Source of the DNA: Dactylorhiza incarnata
Lineage: Eukaryota > Streptophyta > Magnoliopsida > Asparagales > Orchidaceae
Length of the DNA stretch: 64,000 nt
Direction: 5' to 3'
Assembly: GCA_033032865.1 (NCBI GenBank)
Contig: JAWHQI010000276.1
Coordinates: 1,922,001-1,986,000 of the forward strand
Numbering within the stretch: position 1 is the stretch's first letter; the number at the start of each line of letters is the position of its first letter. Below the pieces are notes generated by a model, which saw only the letters and a list, made by a program, of their open reading frames with translations, was not told the origin of the DNA and ran no database searches. Positions 22,378 to 33,652 of this stretch are shown here, one piece after another. Both the position numbers and the translations under genes were made by a program.

Positions 22378-23060
22378 GACCCCCTCTCCTCTTGTTTTCA
22401 CACACCTATTGCATACACCTCAGAGAGAGAGTGCTAGAATTCTAGAGGCTTGTCTTGGCCGAAATTTGACGTCCCAGCGAAGCTCTGCCAATTTCTGAAG
22501 GAGAATTCCATCACGCCGATGCCAAACGAAGTCCTCTTCAAAAAACGCTGATTCTACGATGGATCTTCGCCTCCATCTTAAGAAGTTCATCTTAAGGGAA
22601 GTTTTTATTATTTTATTTATCTTTCTTTGTAAACGGTAGTGAAATCGCCTCGTGTTGGCGACTAGGTCTGGGGTAGGACTTAGGGATGAAAATCGCCTCG
22701 TGTTGGCGACTAGATCTAGGCTAGTTCTAGGGGGTGCTCGAGGCCACATCCGGGGAAGGATTGGCTAGAGCGGCTTGAGGCCGAATCCGGGAAGGAGAAG
22801 GCTCGGGCCACTGGTTCATGGGGAAGCGAGTCAGGATAGAAAACGAAAAGAGCTTTTATTATTCGCCTCCGATCTCTAGCGCCATTGAGATCAAGTTTTG
22901 TAAAACTTATTTAATATCAATAAAGCTTGTCTCTCTTTTTGTTTTACTTGTCTTCTTGTTTTAATATTACAATATTCCAAAGTTTTTCTAAATAAAATCT
23001 AAAGTTTTTGAAAACCCTTATTCACCCCCCCCCTCTAAGGGCACCGACCGATCCAACAAG

Positions 23061-23074
23061 TGGTATCAGAGCGG
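23061..23074 (+). other. Primer-binding site of Copia-D
   Basis: TGGTATCAGAGCGG starts two bases after the LTR end and matches the initiator-tRNA-Met complement. Confidence 0.88.
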
Positions 23075-23106
23075 TTTTGTTCCAATCGGCTTAACAACCG
23101 GGAACA

Positions 23107-24190
23107 ATGGCGTCTCATGATCTCGCTTTCTCAGAGGGTCAAGGGATTAGTCGACCACCTCTCTTTACTGGGTCAGATTTTAACTATTGGAAAAATAGAA
23201 TGATGTGCTTTCTTATGACGATGGATGTAGAATTCTGGAATATGGTAGAAGTCAGATACTCTCCTCCTACAACTGTAGTAGGGGAGGCAACATTATTAAA
23301 ACCTAAAGATAAATGGTACGATAGCGACAAACTAAGGTGTAAAAATAATGCAAAAGCAAAACGCCTTATATTGTGCCCTAAATAGGACTGAATTTAATAG
23401 AATTTCTGCTTGCACTACTGCTTATGATATTTGGAATCAATTAGAAGTAACTCACGATGGTACATCGCAGGTGAAGGATGCCAAGCTGTTTCAACTGGAA
23501 TCTGAATACGAGAAATTCAGGATGGACACAGAAAAGGACATCAACTCAATGTACACTCGCTTCACAAAGATCGTCAACGCATCCAAGGCGCTTGGAAAGA
23601 CCTACTCCGATGGGGACTTGGTGAGGAAAATTCTTCGTTCCTTACCTCCAAGGTTCAATCCGAAGGTGACGGCCATCTCGGAGTCGAACAACTTAAGAAC
23701 GCTCCAGATCGAGAATCTCATTGGGAATCTCAAAACCCATGAGGTAGAACTACAAATTCAACATGACGAATACAACAAGGAGCCGAAGAAAAAGGCGTTG
23801 GCGCTGACATCAAAGAAGGAGTGCATCGAAGAGGTCGATGATGATGAAGAAGGACTCCTGGTGAAGAATTTCAAGAAGTTCATCAGAAATCCAGAGAGAA
23901 GGAACACATTCCAAAAATTCTTCCAAAAGGATACTCGACGAAAGGGATCCTCCTCTTCATCGAAGAAAGCAAGCGATGACGAAGAAGAAAGGCCGCCTCC
24001 AGAATGCTATCACTGCAGAAAAACCGGGCACATTTGGAGCCAGTGACCAAAATACCAAAAGGAGCGGAAAGAACAAAAGAAAGCAAAATAGAGGAAGAAA
24101 GTGCTGAAGGCCGCTACTTGGGATGACTCTTCCTCTGAAGAGTCAAACGGTTCTGAGTCAAGTAGCGAGGAGGAAGCAAACTTGTGATTA
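23107..24190 (+). pseudogene. gag: Copia-D gag, N-terminal part with first zinc knuckle
   Basis: The start MASHDLAFSEGQG... FTGSDFNYWKNRM is a copia gag N-terminus. A frameshift near 23350 moves the reading to the frame with NRTEFNRISACTTAYDIWNQL, then the UBN2-type gag core (LVRKILRSLPPRF), a Ser/Asp/Glu region and the knuckle CYHCRKTGHIWSQ. The knuckle is cut by TGA at 24044-24046. Further stops lie near 24090 and before the ATG at 24191. About 360 residues are readable. Confidence 0.9.
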
Positions 24191-24988
24191 ATGGCCAAAA
24201 GCGACGATGACGACACCAGTGTTCTTAGCGACATTGAGGTATCTCCTCCTACCTTTGAAGAACTTTATGATAAATTTGTTTTATTAAATCATGAAAAAGA
24301 ATCTATTATAAAAGAAAATCGTAAGCTCACAAAAAAATTAGTCTCTCTTGAAAAAAGAAAAGTTTCATGTCAAGAATGTGAGCACTCTTTATTTAAGATA
24401 AAAGAACTTGAAGTTTCTCTCTCTAATGCCCTTTCACAAAACAAAATCATTACAAAAGAAAAAGGGGACTTAGAGAGAAAATTGAAAACTTCTATATTAC
24501 AAATTGAAAAGAACAAAAAAGGATTTGAAAATAAATGTGTTATGATTGTTCAAGAAAATACATTTCTTAAAAAACAAAATCAAAATCTCAATTTAGCCAT
24601 AAACAAATTCGGGATTGGTCAAAAATCCCTAGATATGCTTCTGCGTAATCAATTCTTTGGGTCTGGAAAAATCGGACTCGGATATAAAAGTGAACACTAC
24701 CGCCCGGCGCTAGCTACTAACGCTGGCGGTAGCTCTAATGTTAAAAATTCTTCTGGTTTTTCTAATGTACAAACATCAACCAGTAAGGGCAACATAGAAA
24801 CTCAGAAAAGGGTCTCAACCCCCTTTATTTCGTGTGCTAATTGTCTTAAATTTGGACACACGTCTGGCTCTTGCAGGAATATAATAAATCAACGATCATT
24901 AAAACAAATCTGGGTACCTAAGAAACCCACTTACTCTATGGGTGGTACCTCTTGGGTATCTGGGTCTTTACTCTCATCCTCTTTCTAG
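24191..24988 (+). pseudogene. gag: Copia-D gag, coiled coil and second zinc knuckle
   Basis: This 265-codon ORF continues the gag frame after a stop. An acidic start is followed by a long heptad-rich coiled coil (about residues 15-140), then YRPALATNAGGSSN. That segment is encoded by a copy of this element's own LTR motif (24701-24737). A CCHC knuckle CANCLKFGHTSGSC (about 24830) and QIWVPKK follow, the usual gag-pol boundary phrase. It was probably once a single gag with 23107-24190. Confidence 0.85.
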
Positions 24989-26288
24989 ATTTGCAGGAAG
25001 GCTAAGGAGACAGAAGACGTGTGGTATTTGGACTCAGGCTGCTCCAAACACAATGGGCAATAAAGCAAAATTCCTTAGCCTAGAAAAGAAGAAAGGAGGA
25101 ATAGTGACGTATAGCGATAATGGTAAAGGAAGGATCATAGGAGTTGGTACAGTGGGTAACGCATCTTTTCTTATATCAAATGTACTTTATGTGAAAGGAT
25201 TAAAACATAACCTAATATCTATAAGTCAACTGTGTGATAAAGGTTTAGACGTAATTTTTGAATCTTCCACTAACCTTTGCAAGATTGTTAATCCTAAAAG
25301 AAAAGATGTGTTATTAACTGCACCTAGAATTCATAATGTTTACATAGTTTCATTTCATGATCTTTCTAAATCTTCTATAAAATGTTTTATAACGAAGAAT
25401 GATGATTTAGAATTATGGCACAGATGCTTAGGCCACGCTAGTACAAAACTCATCTTAAAACTAGCAAAAAGAGAATTGATTACAGGATTGCCTAAACTAA
25501 ATGGAAATCTATCTTCATTATGCTCTCCATGCCAAAAAAGCAAATTTACAAAGTCATCTTTTAAAAGCAAAAACGAAATTTCTACATCAAAACCACTGCA
25601 ACTAATTCATATGGATCTCTTTGGTCCCGTTAACACTGCGAGTCTTGGTGGTAGATTATACACTTATGTTCTCATAGTTGACTATTCTAGATATTGTTGG
25701 ACTTTATTTCTCTCCTCCAAATCTGATGTGTTTTGCTAATTTTCAAAATTATGTACTCGCATTCAAAATGAATTAGATTTAAAAATAAAATGCATTCACT
25801 CAGATCATGGAGGTGAATTTGAAAATGAAAATTTTAAATCTTTTTGTGACATGTTAGGTATTAAGCATGAGTTCTCCGCTCCACGCACACCTCAACAAAA
25901 CGGTGTTGTAGAACGGAAAAATAGGACAATACAAGAACTTGCATGCACAATGCTATATGAATATAAATTACCTAAGTATTTTTGGGCAGAAGCCGTAAGC
26001 ACGGCATGCTATGTAATGAATAGAGTTATGCTTCGTCCATCATTAACTCTCACACCATATGAACTCTACTATCAAAAGAAACCTAACGTATCGTATTTTA
26101 AAGTATTTGGATGTAAATACTTCATTCTTAATACAAAAGATTCTTTAGGAAAATTTGACGAAAAATGCGATGAAGGAATATTTCTTGGTTATTCTTCAAC
26201 TAGTAAAGCATATAGAATATTTAATAAAAGATCAAGTAAGGTTGAAGAGTCAATTAATGTCAGATTTGATGAGTTTGTGTTTCCTTAG
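24989..26288 (+). pseudogene. pol: Copia-D protease, GAG-pre-integrase, integrase
   Basis: The protease site YLDSGCSKH is readable at about 25020 but is frameshifted right after it. The later frame carries GGIVTYSDNGKGRIIG, LKHNLISISQLCDKG, LWHRCLGHAS...CSPCQKSK, and HMDLFGP. A stop at 25737-25739 splits the integrase core. After it come HSDHGGEFENENF, PQQNGVVERKNRT and the FLGYSS region, so D, D and E of the triad are all present in the broken gene. The sequence breaks off at NVRFDEFVFP with no RT. Confidence 0.93.
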
Positions 26289-26931
26289 GAGGTATAATCT
26301 GCTCTAGTGATGCATGTGTCATTTGATCTTGATTTATGAGTGGAGCACTGTCCCTTTGGTCAGGGTCATCTTCTTCATCATTATCAGCACCAGCATTATC
26401 TGGTTCCTCCCCCTCAGATATAGCATCTTGATTAAATGAGTCAAGGAAATTTGTGACAATTAGTTGAAGTTAAATTTACTGACATAGCAATACTAAAGAT
26501 GGTTAGTTAGTCTTACCAAGTACATCATTTTGACCAACTGATGGCTCTTTTGGCTTTTCCCCCTCAGATGGGGCATCAGAGTGTCTTTGTGGGTGTAGAT
26601 CCTAGAGAGTTGGGGAGTCATCAATGTTAAGTGAAATTTTCTTTTAAGATCTAAGATGAATTTATCAAACTTACTTTGTATGTCCTTAGGAAAAGGTACT
26701 TTGTCCTTATCAGTATTGACTCCTTCAATCCCATTTTTAACACTCATAACATCCATGGAAGATGGTTCTTGATGTTGCTCCCCCTCAGATAGAGCATGCA
26801 TCTGGCCTTCAGGAGCTGTAATCCACACTTTTTAAGAGTCATTAGTGATTAATTAGTACATTGGTTATGAGTAGACAACATTATTAGTAATGTGGAGTTT
26901 AAGGATTACTTACCAGGTGTACTAGCTAAGG
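26289..26931 (-). pseudogene. Fragment of a copia envelope-like ORF with intron-like gaps
   Basis: On the minus strand three acidic coding stretches are seen, each with a phrase encoded by TCTGAGGGGGA. These are an open piece at about 26430-26290 (ISEGEEP... acidic), and LSEGEQHQEPSS and HLRGKSQ within 26828-26493. The stretches are separated by segments that start GTAAG (minus strand, near 26514 and 26911) and end in AG-type acceptors such as GATTACAG near 26822. This fits a spliced extra ORF like that of RE-13, but the exon structure is inferred. Confidence 0.5.
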
Positions 26932-26996
26932 GTAATTAATTAAGGGTAATTAATTAAGGGTAATTAATTAAGGGTACCTAAGGGTAATTAATTTTT
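26932..26996. repeat. TAAGGGTAATTAAT tandem repeat at a rearrangement joint
   Basis: About four units of a 14-bp repeat end in the phrase shared with 43347 (GGGTACCTAAGGGTAATTAA). The unit derives from the copia gag-pol boundary sequence. The run marks the left end of block copy 1. Confidence 0.9.
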
Positions 26997-26997
26997 C

Positions 26998-27695
26998 TTG
27001 CAGGTATATCCAAATACCAACCAGTCTCCAATCTGGTATTTGGATAGTGGCTGCTCCAGGCATATGACTAGAGTCAGAAAAATTGTAAGAAGCTTCATCC
27101 CTGTGGAGAATGGACCAACAGTGATCTTTGGGGGTTCAAAAAAGGGGATGACTAATGGTTATGGTAATATTACTAATGACCTATTTACCATCAGAAAAGT
27201 AGCTTATGTTAAGGGATTGAAACATAATCTTATAAGCATAAGTAAACATTGTGATCTAAATTTTGTAATAACCTTCCACAAGGATAAGTGATTAATCAAG
27301 AAGTCCTTGGATTCTGAGGCTGTCTTGACTAGCACTAGGAGTGATAATATTTATTGCTTAAATTTCCTTAATGCAAATTCTTCCATGCCTGTGTGTCTTG
27401 TAGCTAATGATAAAGAGGTTCTAATTGTTCAATGGCATAAGAGACTTGCACACATTAACTATAAGACCATAAGCAAGCATTTCTCACAAGACTTAGTCAG
27501 AAATGGACCTAATATTAAATGCATCAAGGAAGGTCCTTGTCAAGCCTGCCAACTTGGGAAGTAGACAAGGACCAGCTTTAAAAGCATATCTGACAAAGAC
27601 TCCTTCAGGTGCTTATTTCTACTGCACATGGATCTATTTGGTCCTATGTCAGTTCTCATCATGGGAGGGAAGGCTTACACCCTAGTGTTCATCGA
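26998..27695 (+). pseudogene. pol: Copia protease/GAG-pre-integrase fragment, copy 1
   Basis: Readable motifs are WYLDSGCSRHMT (protease), FGGSKKGMTNGYG, LKHNLISISKHCD, QWHKRLAHINYKT and CQACQLGK, then HMDLFGP at the start of integrase. Stops at about 27289 and 27561 differ from copy 2, where the second site reads Gln (CAG against TAG). The fragment ends at the fusion with the Athila-like LTR within AGTGTTCATCGA (27684-27695). Confidence 0.92.
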
Positions 27696-28103
27696 ACGAA
27701 GCTCAGACTTTGTCGAACGCAGGGGCAAAGCTTTCGTCAAAAGCAGCTCAGCCTTCGTCGAACGCAGGGGCAGAGCTTTTTTGTCGAGCGGAGCTCGACT
27801 TTCGTCGAACGCAGGGGCAGAGCTTTTTTTGTCGAACGGAGCTCCACTTTCATCGAACGCAGGGGCAATTTCGTCGAACGCAGATCATTAGGTTACACGC
27901 CCTTGGTCACGGGCGTGACTGAGGGCGTGACTTGCGATTTTCTCCAATTTTCCCCAAAATTCTGCAAAAATAAAAGTAAACTATATTTAGAACAGAAATT
28001 ATAAAAGAAGTGATTTTAAACTAAAATATAAATAATATTTGCAATTTTAAATTAAAACTAAACTAAAAACTATAATTAAAATATGCATAAATACTACTCA
28101 TCA
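27684..28103 (-). repeat. Truncated 3' LTR, Athila-like copy 1
   Basis: It matches about 33053-33405, ending ACTACTCATCA. It contains TTCGTCGAACGCAG units. The polypurine tract lies next to it (AGTATGGGGGTATT on the minus strand, 28104-28117). ORF-like readings through the units are not genes. Confidence 0.92.
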
Positions 28104-29658
28104 AATACCCCCATACTTGAGGTTTTGCTATTCCAGAGCAAAAGTGTGAGACATAATTTATAAGACATCCTTAAAAAATTTTAATTTTAAACTAAAATTT
28201 CATTTAAACCAAAAGTTAAGTTAAGAGTAAATTCAAGGAGGAGTTAAGTCCTAAATTATGATGATGATTTGAAAAGAGGGAAAAATGTTTAGGCAATGAC
28301 TTCTCAAGAAAATTAATTAGTTTAACAATATTGTAGAAATTATAAAACGAGATTAAATAAAAATTATAAGAACTCTATCTTAAAAGAAACTTAAGGAAAA
28401 GTAACTTACTAAATATTGCTCTCTCCATAATCTTAAACTAAATCTAGAACAATGATAATTGGCTAAGGGGGATTTCATAAAATTTGGCATAAGAAGAGAT
28501 CTTTGATTTGAGGTGATGAATTTTATCCTCTCACCTCTATATTTTTTTTCTCTTCTAATAAAAACCCAAAATGTATATGGTTTAGGAGTAATGAATTTTA
28601 TCCTCTTATTCCATGCCATATAATCTTTTCAAATATTTTGGGTGCATATGTTTTAGGGAATAATGAATTTTATCCTCTTATACCTATGACATATGATCTT
28701 TTAAAGTTCATTTTTTTTATGCCACAAAGGGGGTAAGGAAGGAAATTAAATCTAGCTAGCTTTAAATTATATCGAGAGCAAATTCTAGTAAAATTAAATT
28801 TCCTAAGATCTAAAAAGTTAGAAGAAAATATAATTGAAATCTAAAGAGGTTTAGCAAATTCACTACAAAATGAAGCCATTTTAAAAATAAAAAGAGAAGT
28901 CATGCTAAATAAATTCTCTAATCAAGTTAAAATCATAAGATGATTCTTAAATCAAGATTACCTCAAATTTAAAATTAACAAACTATGATAAGAAAATTTT
29001 TAGTCAATTAAAAACTTAATCATGCTTATAAACATTCTCAACTAGATTTCTAAGAAATCACAAAAACAACAAATAAGAGAGGTATAAGATTTAAATTTTT
29101 TTGTATTTTAAGTTTTTTCATATGTATATTTTTTTTTGAATTTTTATATTATCTTTTTTTTGGATTTTTTTTGATAAGAAATAAACAATAAAAACATATA
29201 CTAAAAAGCTTACAAATTTTTTGTTAATTCTTGGACTTCCCGAGGTATACCCTATGAAGGGTTCTCACGGTACTAGGAGGTGAGATGGGGTGAGGTCCCA
29301 AACGTCCCTTCCCAAGATTTAAATTTTTCAATTTTCTAAAAAAAATTTGAATTTTTGGGTTTTACAAGTGCTAAAATAGAAGAAAACATAAGAAAATAAT
29401 TTGTTTAAAAAATTTTCTAATTTTACAACTATTTACAAAGAACTATTTACACCCCCATACTTAAAGTTAAGCATTGTCCCCAATGTTTAAAACTAAGTAT
29501 GAAGTAAAAGAAAATAATGTGCAAGACAAAACAAAAAGGAAATGCAATGATTTTTTTGAAGTTTGCACGGGGAAGCGGCGATTACCTACAAAATATGTTA
29601 AAGAACAAGAGAAAACAATGAAAAGATAACTTTGGGGTGCCTCCCAAAAGCGCTTTGT
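28104..29658 (-). other. Non-coding AT-rich 3' region of Athila-like copy 1
   Basis: No conserved ORF is seen. It has long A/T runs and repeated AATGAATTTTATCCTCTTAT phrases (about 28510-28690), and one GC-richer island at 29236-29320 (CCCGAGGTATACCC). It is conserved with 44480-46070. In complete Athila elements RT/integrase and an env-like ORF would occupy this place. Confidence 0.8.
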
Positions 29659-31947
29659 TTAAGGTCGCGTAGCTTGACCCACTTGCCGATCATATAATGG
29701 TGGTGAATAGAACTCACAACACTCTTCCAGGTAAAAACACGAATCGTCATTTTCTAATGTGTTCCGCATCGAGGAATTTATGTCGAAAGTAACTTCATCG
29801 TCTCCATCCCGTAGGAGGAGCTTTCCGTTACTTACGTCTATAATAGCGCGGGAGGTGGCAAGGAAGGGGCGGCCAAGTATGAGGGGTACTTCGGCATCCT
29901 CTTCGATGTCAAGAATGACAAAATCCACGGGGAAGATGAATTTGTCAACCTTGACGAGCACGTCCTCCACTATTCCTACCGGATATTTTAAAGAACGATC
30001 TGCTAATTGAATACTCATTCGAGTGGGGCTAGGATTTCCTAGACCTAGCTTTTTGAAAAATGAAAACGGCATGAGATTGATGCTTGCCCCAAGATCCGCT
30101 AAGGCGTGTTTTACTAACGAATTGCCAAATAAACACGGGATGGAGAACCATCCCGGGTCATTTGCTTTTTGAGGCAATTTGTTGAGTACAACCACGGAGC
30201 ATTCTGCGTTTAAAGAAATATGCGAAATATCTTCTAACTTTTTCTTATTGGAGAGCAACTCCTTAAGATTTTTCGCATATTTAGGCATTTGAGAGATAAC
30301 CTCGCTGAAGGGTACATTAATATGAATTTGCTTTAAAATGTCTAAAAAAAATTTATAATAATTTTCGGCCCACTCGCTTTTAGACTTAGATGGATACGGA
30401 ATATTAGAAGTAGAAGCGTGCGGAGCTAACGTAGCTGGCAAATTCGAAGATATATTAAGAATAGGAGGAGGAGGAGAGGAAGTTACCTTGGGTTCATCCT
30501 TTTTTGAAACCACCTCCTTCCCGCTTCGGAGTGTGATCGCGTACGCGCACTCCTTTGGGGTTTGCTCTGTATTCCCCGGTAGTGCTCCTTGCTGATGCTC
30601 AGAAATCATCTTTGCGAGCTGTCCCACTTAATTCTCTAAATTTTTTATCGACCCGGTGAGGTTCCGGAAGTTCGATTCATTTGTAGCAACATATTTTGCA
30701 AAAACCTCTTCAAGCGGAGAGAGTTTTTGCTGTTGCGGTGGAAAACCGGGTGGATTAAAATTTTTAGAAATCAAATTTGGAGGCGGAGTTAAGTTAAGAA
30801 GTTGATTAGGGGGAGGTTGATTTAGATTTATAGGACATTGAGCATTTCCTAGGTTGCTCCACGAGAAATTCGGATGATTCCTATAACCCGCATTGTATGT
30901 GTTGTTATACGGAGCGGTGTTGGGGTTATAGGAAGGCCGAGGCAGATTTCCCATGTAGTCAACATGTTCTTCAATTAAAACATTATTAGCACAAGGAGGA
31001 GTGGCGGAGGAAGCATACATCTCTGCCACTTGCTTTGTTAAGCGCTCAACTTGTAAAGCCAAATTTGAGTTTGCGTCTATTTCAAAAATTCTGGCCGGCT
31101 TATTAGGCCGCGCTCGGGGCATGTTCCATTGGTACGCATTCGTGGCCATCTCTTCGAAAATCTCTTGAGCGGCGACCGGGGTTTTGTTATTTAATATCCC
31201 CCCGACGGCCGCATCAATCATTTGCCTCGTTTGGGGATTTAAGCCATTATAAAATATTTGCACTTTTTGCCAAGTGGCAAGTGCGCGGTGAGGGCATCGA
31301 CGCAAAAGCTCCTTGAAGCGCTCCCATGTGTCATAGAGAGTCTCCGAGTCGATTTGCATGAACGACGCAATATCCGTGCGCAATTTAGCCGTCTTTGAAG
31401 GCGGGAAATATTTATTTAGAAATTTTTCCGCCATTTCGGTCCATGTAGTGATGGATCCCCTAGGTAGGGAGCCCAGCCACTGCTTGCCCTTAGACCGCAA
31501 AGAAAAAGGAAAAAGACGTAATCGAATGGCGTCATCGGTGACACCATTGATCTTAAAAGTGTCGCAAATTTCAAGAAAGTAAGAAATATGCGAATTTGGA
31601 TCCTCGTCCGGTTGACCATCGAAGGTCACCGATTGTTGCACCATGTGTATGATGCTGGACTTGATCTCAGAATTATTGTTCGCCACCGTGGGGCGAACAA
31701 TACTCGACTGTGTGCCTTCCAAATTCGGCCGCGCATAATAGTACATGGTCCGTTGCGCGTCCTCATTAGGATTTGGCTCGATAAGATTAGGAGGATTAAG
31801 ATTATGATCCATATTCGCTATGTTAGTGTCCCCGATCGACTCTTCGAATTCTACTTGATTTTCTTGATCACGAGAACGGCGGTGCCTCAAAAAGGTTCGC
31901 TCGATCTCTGGATCAAAAGGAATAATCGAAGCGCTAGCTCGGGTCAT
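29659..31947 (-). CDS. gag: Athila-like Gag-protease polyprotein (one stop)
   Basis: The frame is open from the ATG at 31947 to the stop at 29659, 763 codons, apart from TAA at 30628-30630, where copy 2 reads Gln. The gag domain lies at about residues 105-225 (HISYFLEICDTFKINGV, LRLFPFSLRSKGKQWL). The Athila phrase NHPNFSWSNLGNAQ is near residue 355. A Pro-rich linker and the aspartic protease (ALADLGASINLMP, about residue 615; active-site D in DLGAS) follow, with the partner motif GRPFLATSRAIIDV. The ORF stops after the protease; autonomous Athila polyproteins continue into RT, RNase H and integrase. It is nearly intact, so this subfamily may have been coding-selected until recently (inference). 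Confidence 0.92.
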
Positions 31948-32081
31948 ACACTAAAAAGAGAAGAAAGGAAGAGGAAACACTAATTTTTTTTTCTTTTTGA
32001 AATTTAGAAAAAGCAAAATAAAATAAAAAGAAGCATGATAAAATTAATAGCTATCCTCTTTTCAAAATATCTACGCAAAAT

Positions 32082-32098
32082 CCCCGGCAACGGCGCCA
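32082..32098 (-). other. Primer-binding site (tRNA-Asp type), Athila-like copy 1
   Basis: On the minus strand TGGCGCCGTTGCCGGGG starts six bases after the LTR end. It is an exact complement of the plant tRNA-Asp 3' end including CCA. Confidence 0.92.
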
Positions 32099-32104
32099 AA
32101 AACT

Positions 32105-33405
32105 TGATATAGAAATTTCGTGTTTTGAAATTAAGTGAAGGTTTGAAGATTTTCTCCAAAACTATATCCGACTAAGGCAAGTGTACCTTATCGTTTATAG
32201 TATAGGAAATTTAGGAATATCAAGGTCGTATTCCACGGGGCGCGTTGATTACTTCTACTTCGAGGAATGTAACCATTATCTTATCGACAAAATTTTGAGG
32301 TTTGTTTTGCTTAACTAAAAAAAGACAAAATGCAAGCTAAATGAAAAGATTAAACGAAAATAAAAAGGCTTAATGCTCAAACATAGTAGAGGGGGAAAAG
32401 GAAAGAAAAATTAACATTGCATGAAAGGAAGAGTGCTCAAGGAGAAAGAGAACATGAAAGGAAGCAAACTTAAATTTATTGAAAACCAAAACGATTACAA
32501 GCTTAAGAAGAGATTACAAGACTAGGAAGGAAAAGATTACAAGCTTACTAAACTATTGCATTGAAAGAAGAAAAACTAGTACATTGAATGATAAGGAAAA
32601 GAGAACATGAAAGCTTAAAGAAACATGAACAAGCATTGAAAAACTTCACTAACAGCTCTAGCAGCACCTCCCCCACTCCAAAATTCTGATCCCTGGACTC
32701 AAGGAGAGCCTCTGAATTTATAGCTGAAATTTTCAAGTTACATGCCCTCGGTCACGGGCGTGACCAAGGGCGTGTAAACATTGCTGACATTGGATCTGAC
32801 AGTGGTGTGGACTTTGCGTGACGGCGGGAGAAATTCGGACATTACACGCCCGTGTAACTTTGGTCACTGGCGTGACTTGTGACGACTTCATTAAATGCAG
32901 CGTGGGCTGGCTTGCGGCGGTGGCGTGCAGGGATCACGCGGGAAAGTCACGAGCGTGACATTGGGGTCACGGGCGTGACATTTCGGGTCACGGGCGTGTA
33001 CCTGGGCGCCCTCAATTAATGCAGCATGGGCTATAATTCGGCGCGACAGGAAGTGTTCGTCGAACGAAGCTCAGACTTCGTCTAACGCAGGGGCAGAGCG
33101 CGATCGTCGAACGGAGCTCGGATTTCATCGAACGCAGGGGCAGAGATCGTTTGTCGAACGCAGCTACATTTTCGTCGAACGCAACTCTTTATGTTACACG
33201 GCCTTGGTCACGGGCGTGACTGAGGGCGTAAATTATGATTTTCTCCAATTTTCCCCAGAATTCTGCAAAAATAAAAGTAAACTATATTTAGAACAGAAAT
33301 TATAAAAGAAGTGATTTTAAACTAAAATATAAATAATATTTGCAATTTTTAAATTAAAACTAAACTAAATACTATGATTAAAATATGCATAAATACTACT
33401 CATCA
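32105..33405 (-). repeat. 5' LTR, Athila-like copy 1
   Basis: It is 1301 bp, TGATATAG ... CTCATCA on the + strand, matching the solo LTR at 3209 and the LTR at 48504. It has the same GGGCGTGAC inverted modules and TTCGTCGAACGCAG array. The right flank is AAGAG. Confidence 0.94.
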
Positions 33406-33652
33406 AAGAGCATTCACAAATACAGGGGGAACAACTCTTAGAATATCTTGCAAATATTGCTAATGAGGCTGCTCAGATAGCTCAAGATGTTGTAGCTCAA
33501 GATACTGCACTAATTTAGGGGGAGCCTCAAAAAGAAGATGACAAAGAGGATGATAAGGATGCTGAAGAGGAGGTTGAGCCCTTGGTGTTTCCACCCAGAA
33601 AAGTGACACCTCTGGAAATCAAAAGGAAAAGGAAGACCCCTCCAAAAGATTA
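33406..33652 (+). pseudogene. Copia-E envelope-like ORF, C-terminal tail
   Basis: An acidic reading frame contains one stop (TAG near 33518, followed by GGGGGAG). It ends KRKRKTPPKD, directly comparable with the RE-13 tail KRKRKTPPTPPE. Only the last ~80 residues survive, because the Athila-like block abuts on the left. Confidence 0.75.

Larger units (their letters stand above)
21892..23058 (+). repeat. Copia-D 5' LTR
   Basis: It starts TGTTGGAACATGG and ends GATCCAACA. U3 is full of TAGCGC(C)GGCGGTAGC units, and two copies of a 113-bp tandem repeat lie within it. The leader has a long C/T tract before the PBS. Confidence 0.9.
21892..26288 (+). mobile_element. Copia-D: 3'-truncated copia element
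   Basis: It has a 5' LTR (21892-23058), PBS, gag with two knuckles, protease, GAG-pre-integrase and integrase, then a break at about 26288 just before RT. Neither RT/RNase H nor the 3' LTR is present in the window. It is inserted in or joined to Copia-C gag at 21891 (left flank GCAAC); no matching right flank exists, so the right side was lost in a rearrangement. Confidence 0.88.
26972..33405. repeat. Duplicated block, copy 1 (copia fragment fused to Athila-like element)
   Basis: This ~6.4 kb stretch matches 43347-49840 almost end to end in the same orientation, about 16.4 kb apart. Both contain the same copia/Athila joint. The right ends coincide with an LTR terminus, but the flanks differ (AAGAG here, TAATA there). 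The left flanks also differ. Confidence 0.9.
27684..33405 (-). mobile_element. Athila-like gag-protease element, copy 1
   Basis: Minus-strand order is 5' LTR (33405-32105), tRNA-Asp PBS (32098-32082), gag-protease ORF (31947-29659), ~1.55 kb AT-rich non-coding, polypurine tract and a truncated 3' LTR (28103-27684). There is no RT, RNase H or integrase. The gag has the Athila signature (HPNFSWSN). The 3' LTR keeps only its first ~420 bp, so the element lacks a complete 3' end and is fused to copia sequence. Confidence 0.92.

Noticed and set aside
32082..32098. Possible tRNA-Asp gene fragment
   Set aside because: Only the 17-nt complement of the 3' end is present at the exact PBS position; there is no tRNA body. 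The same applies at 48481 and 61634.
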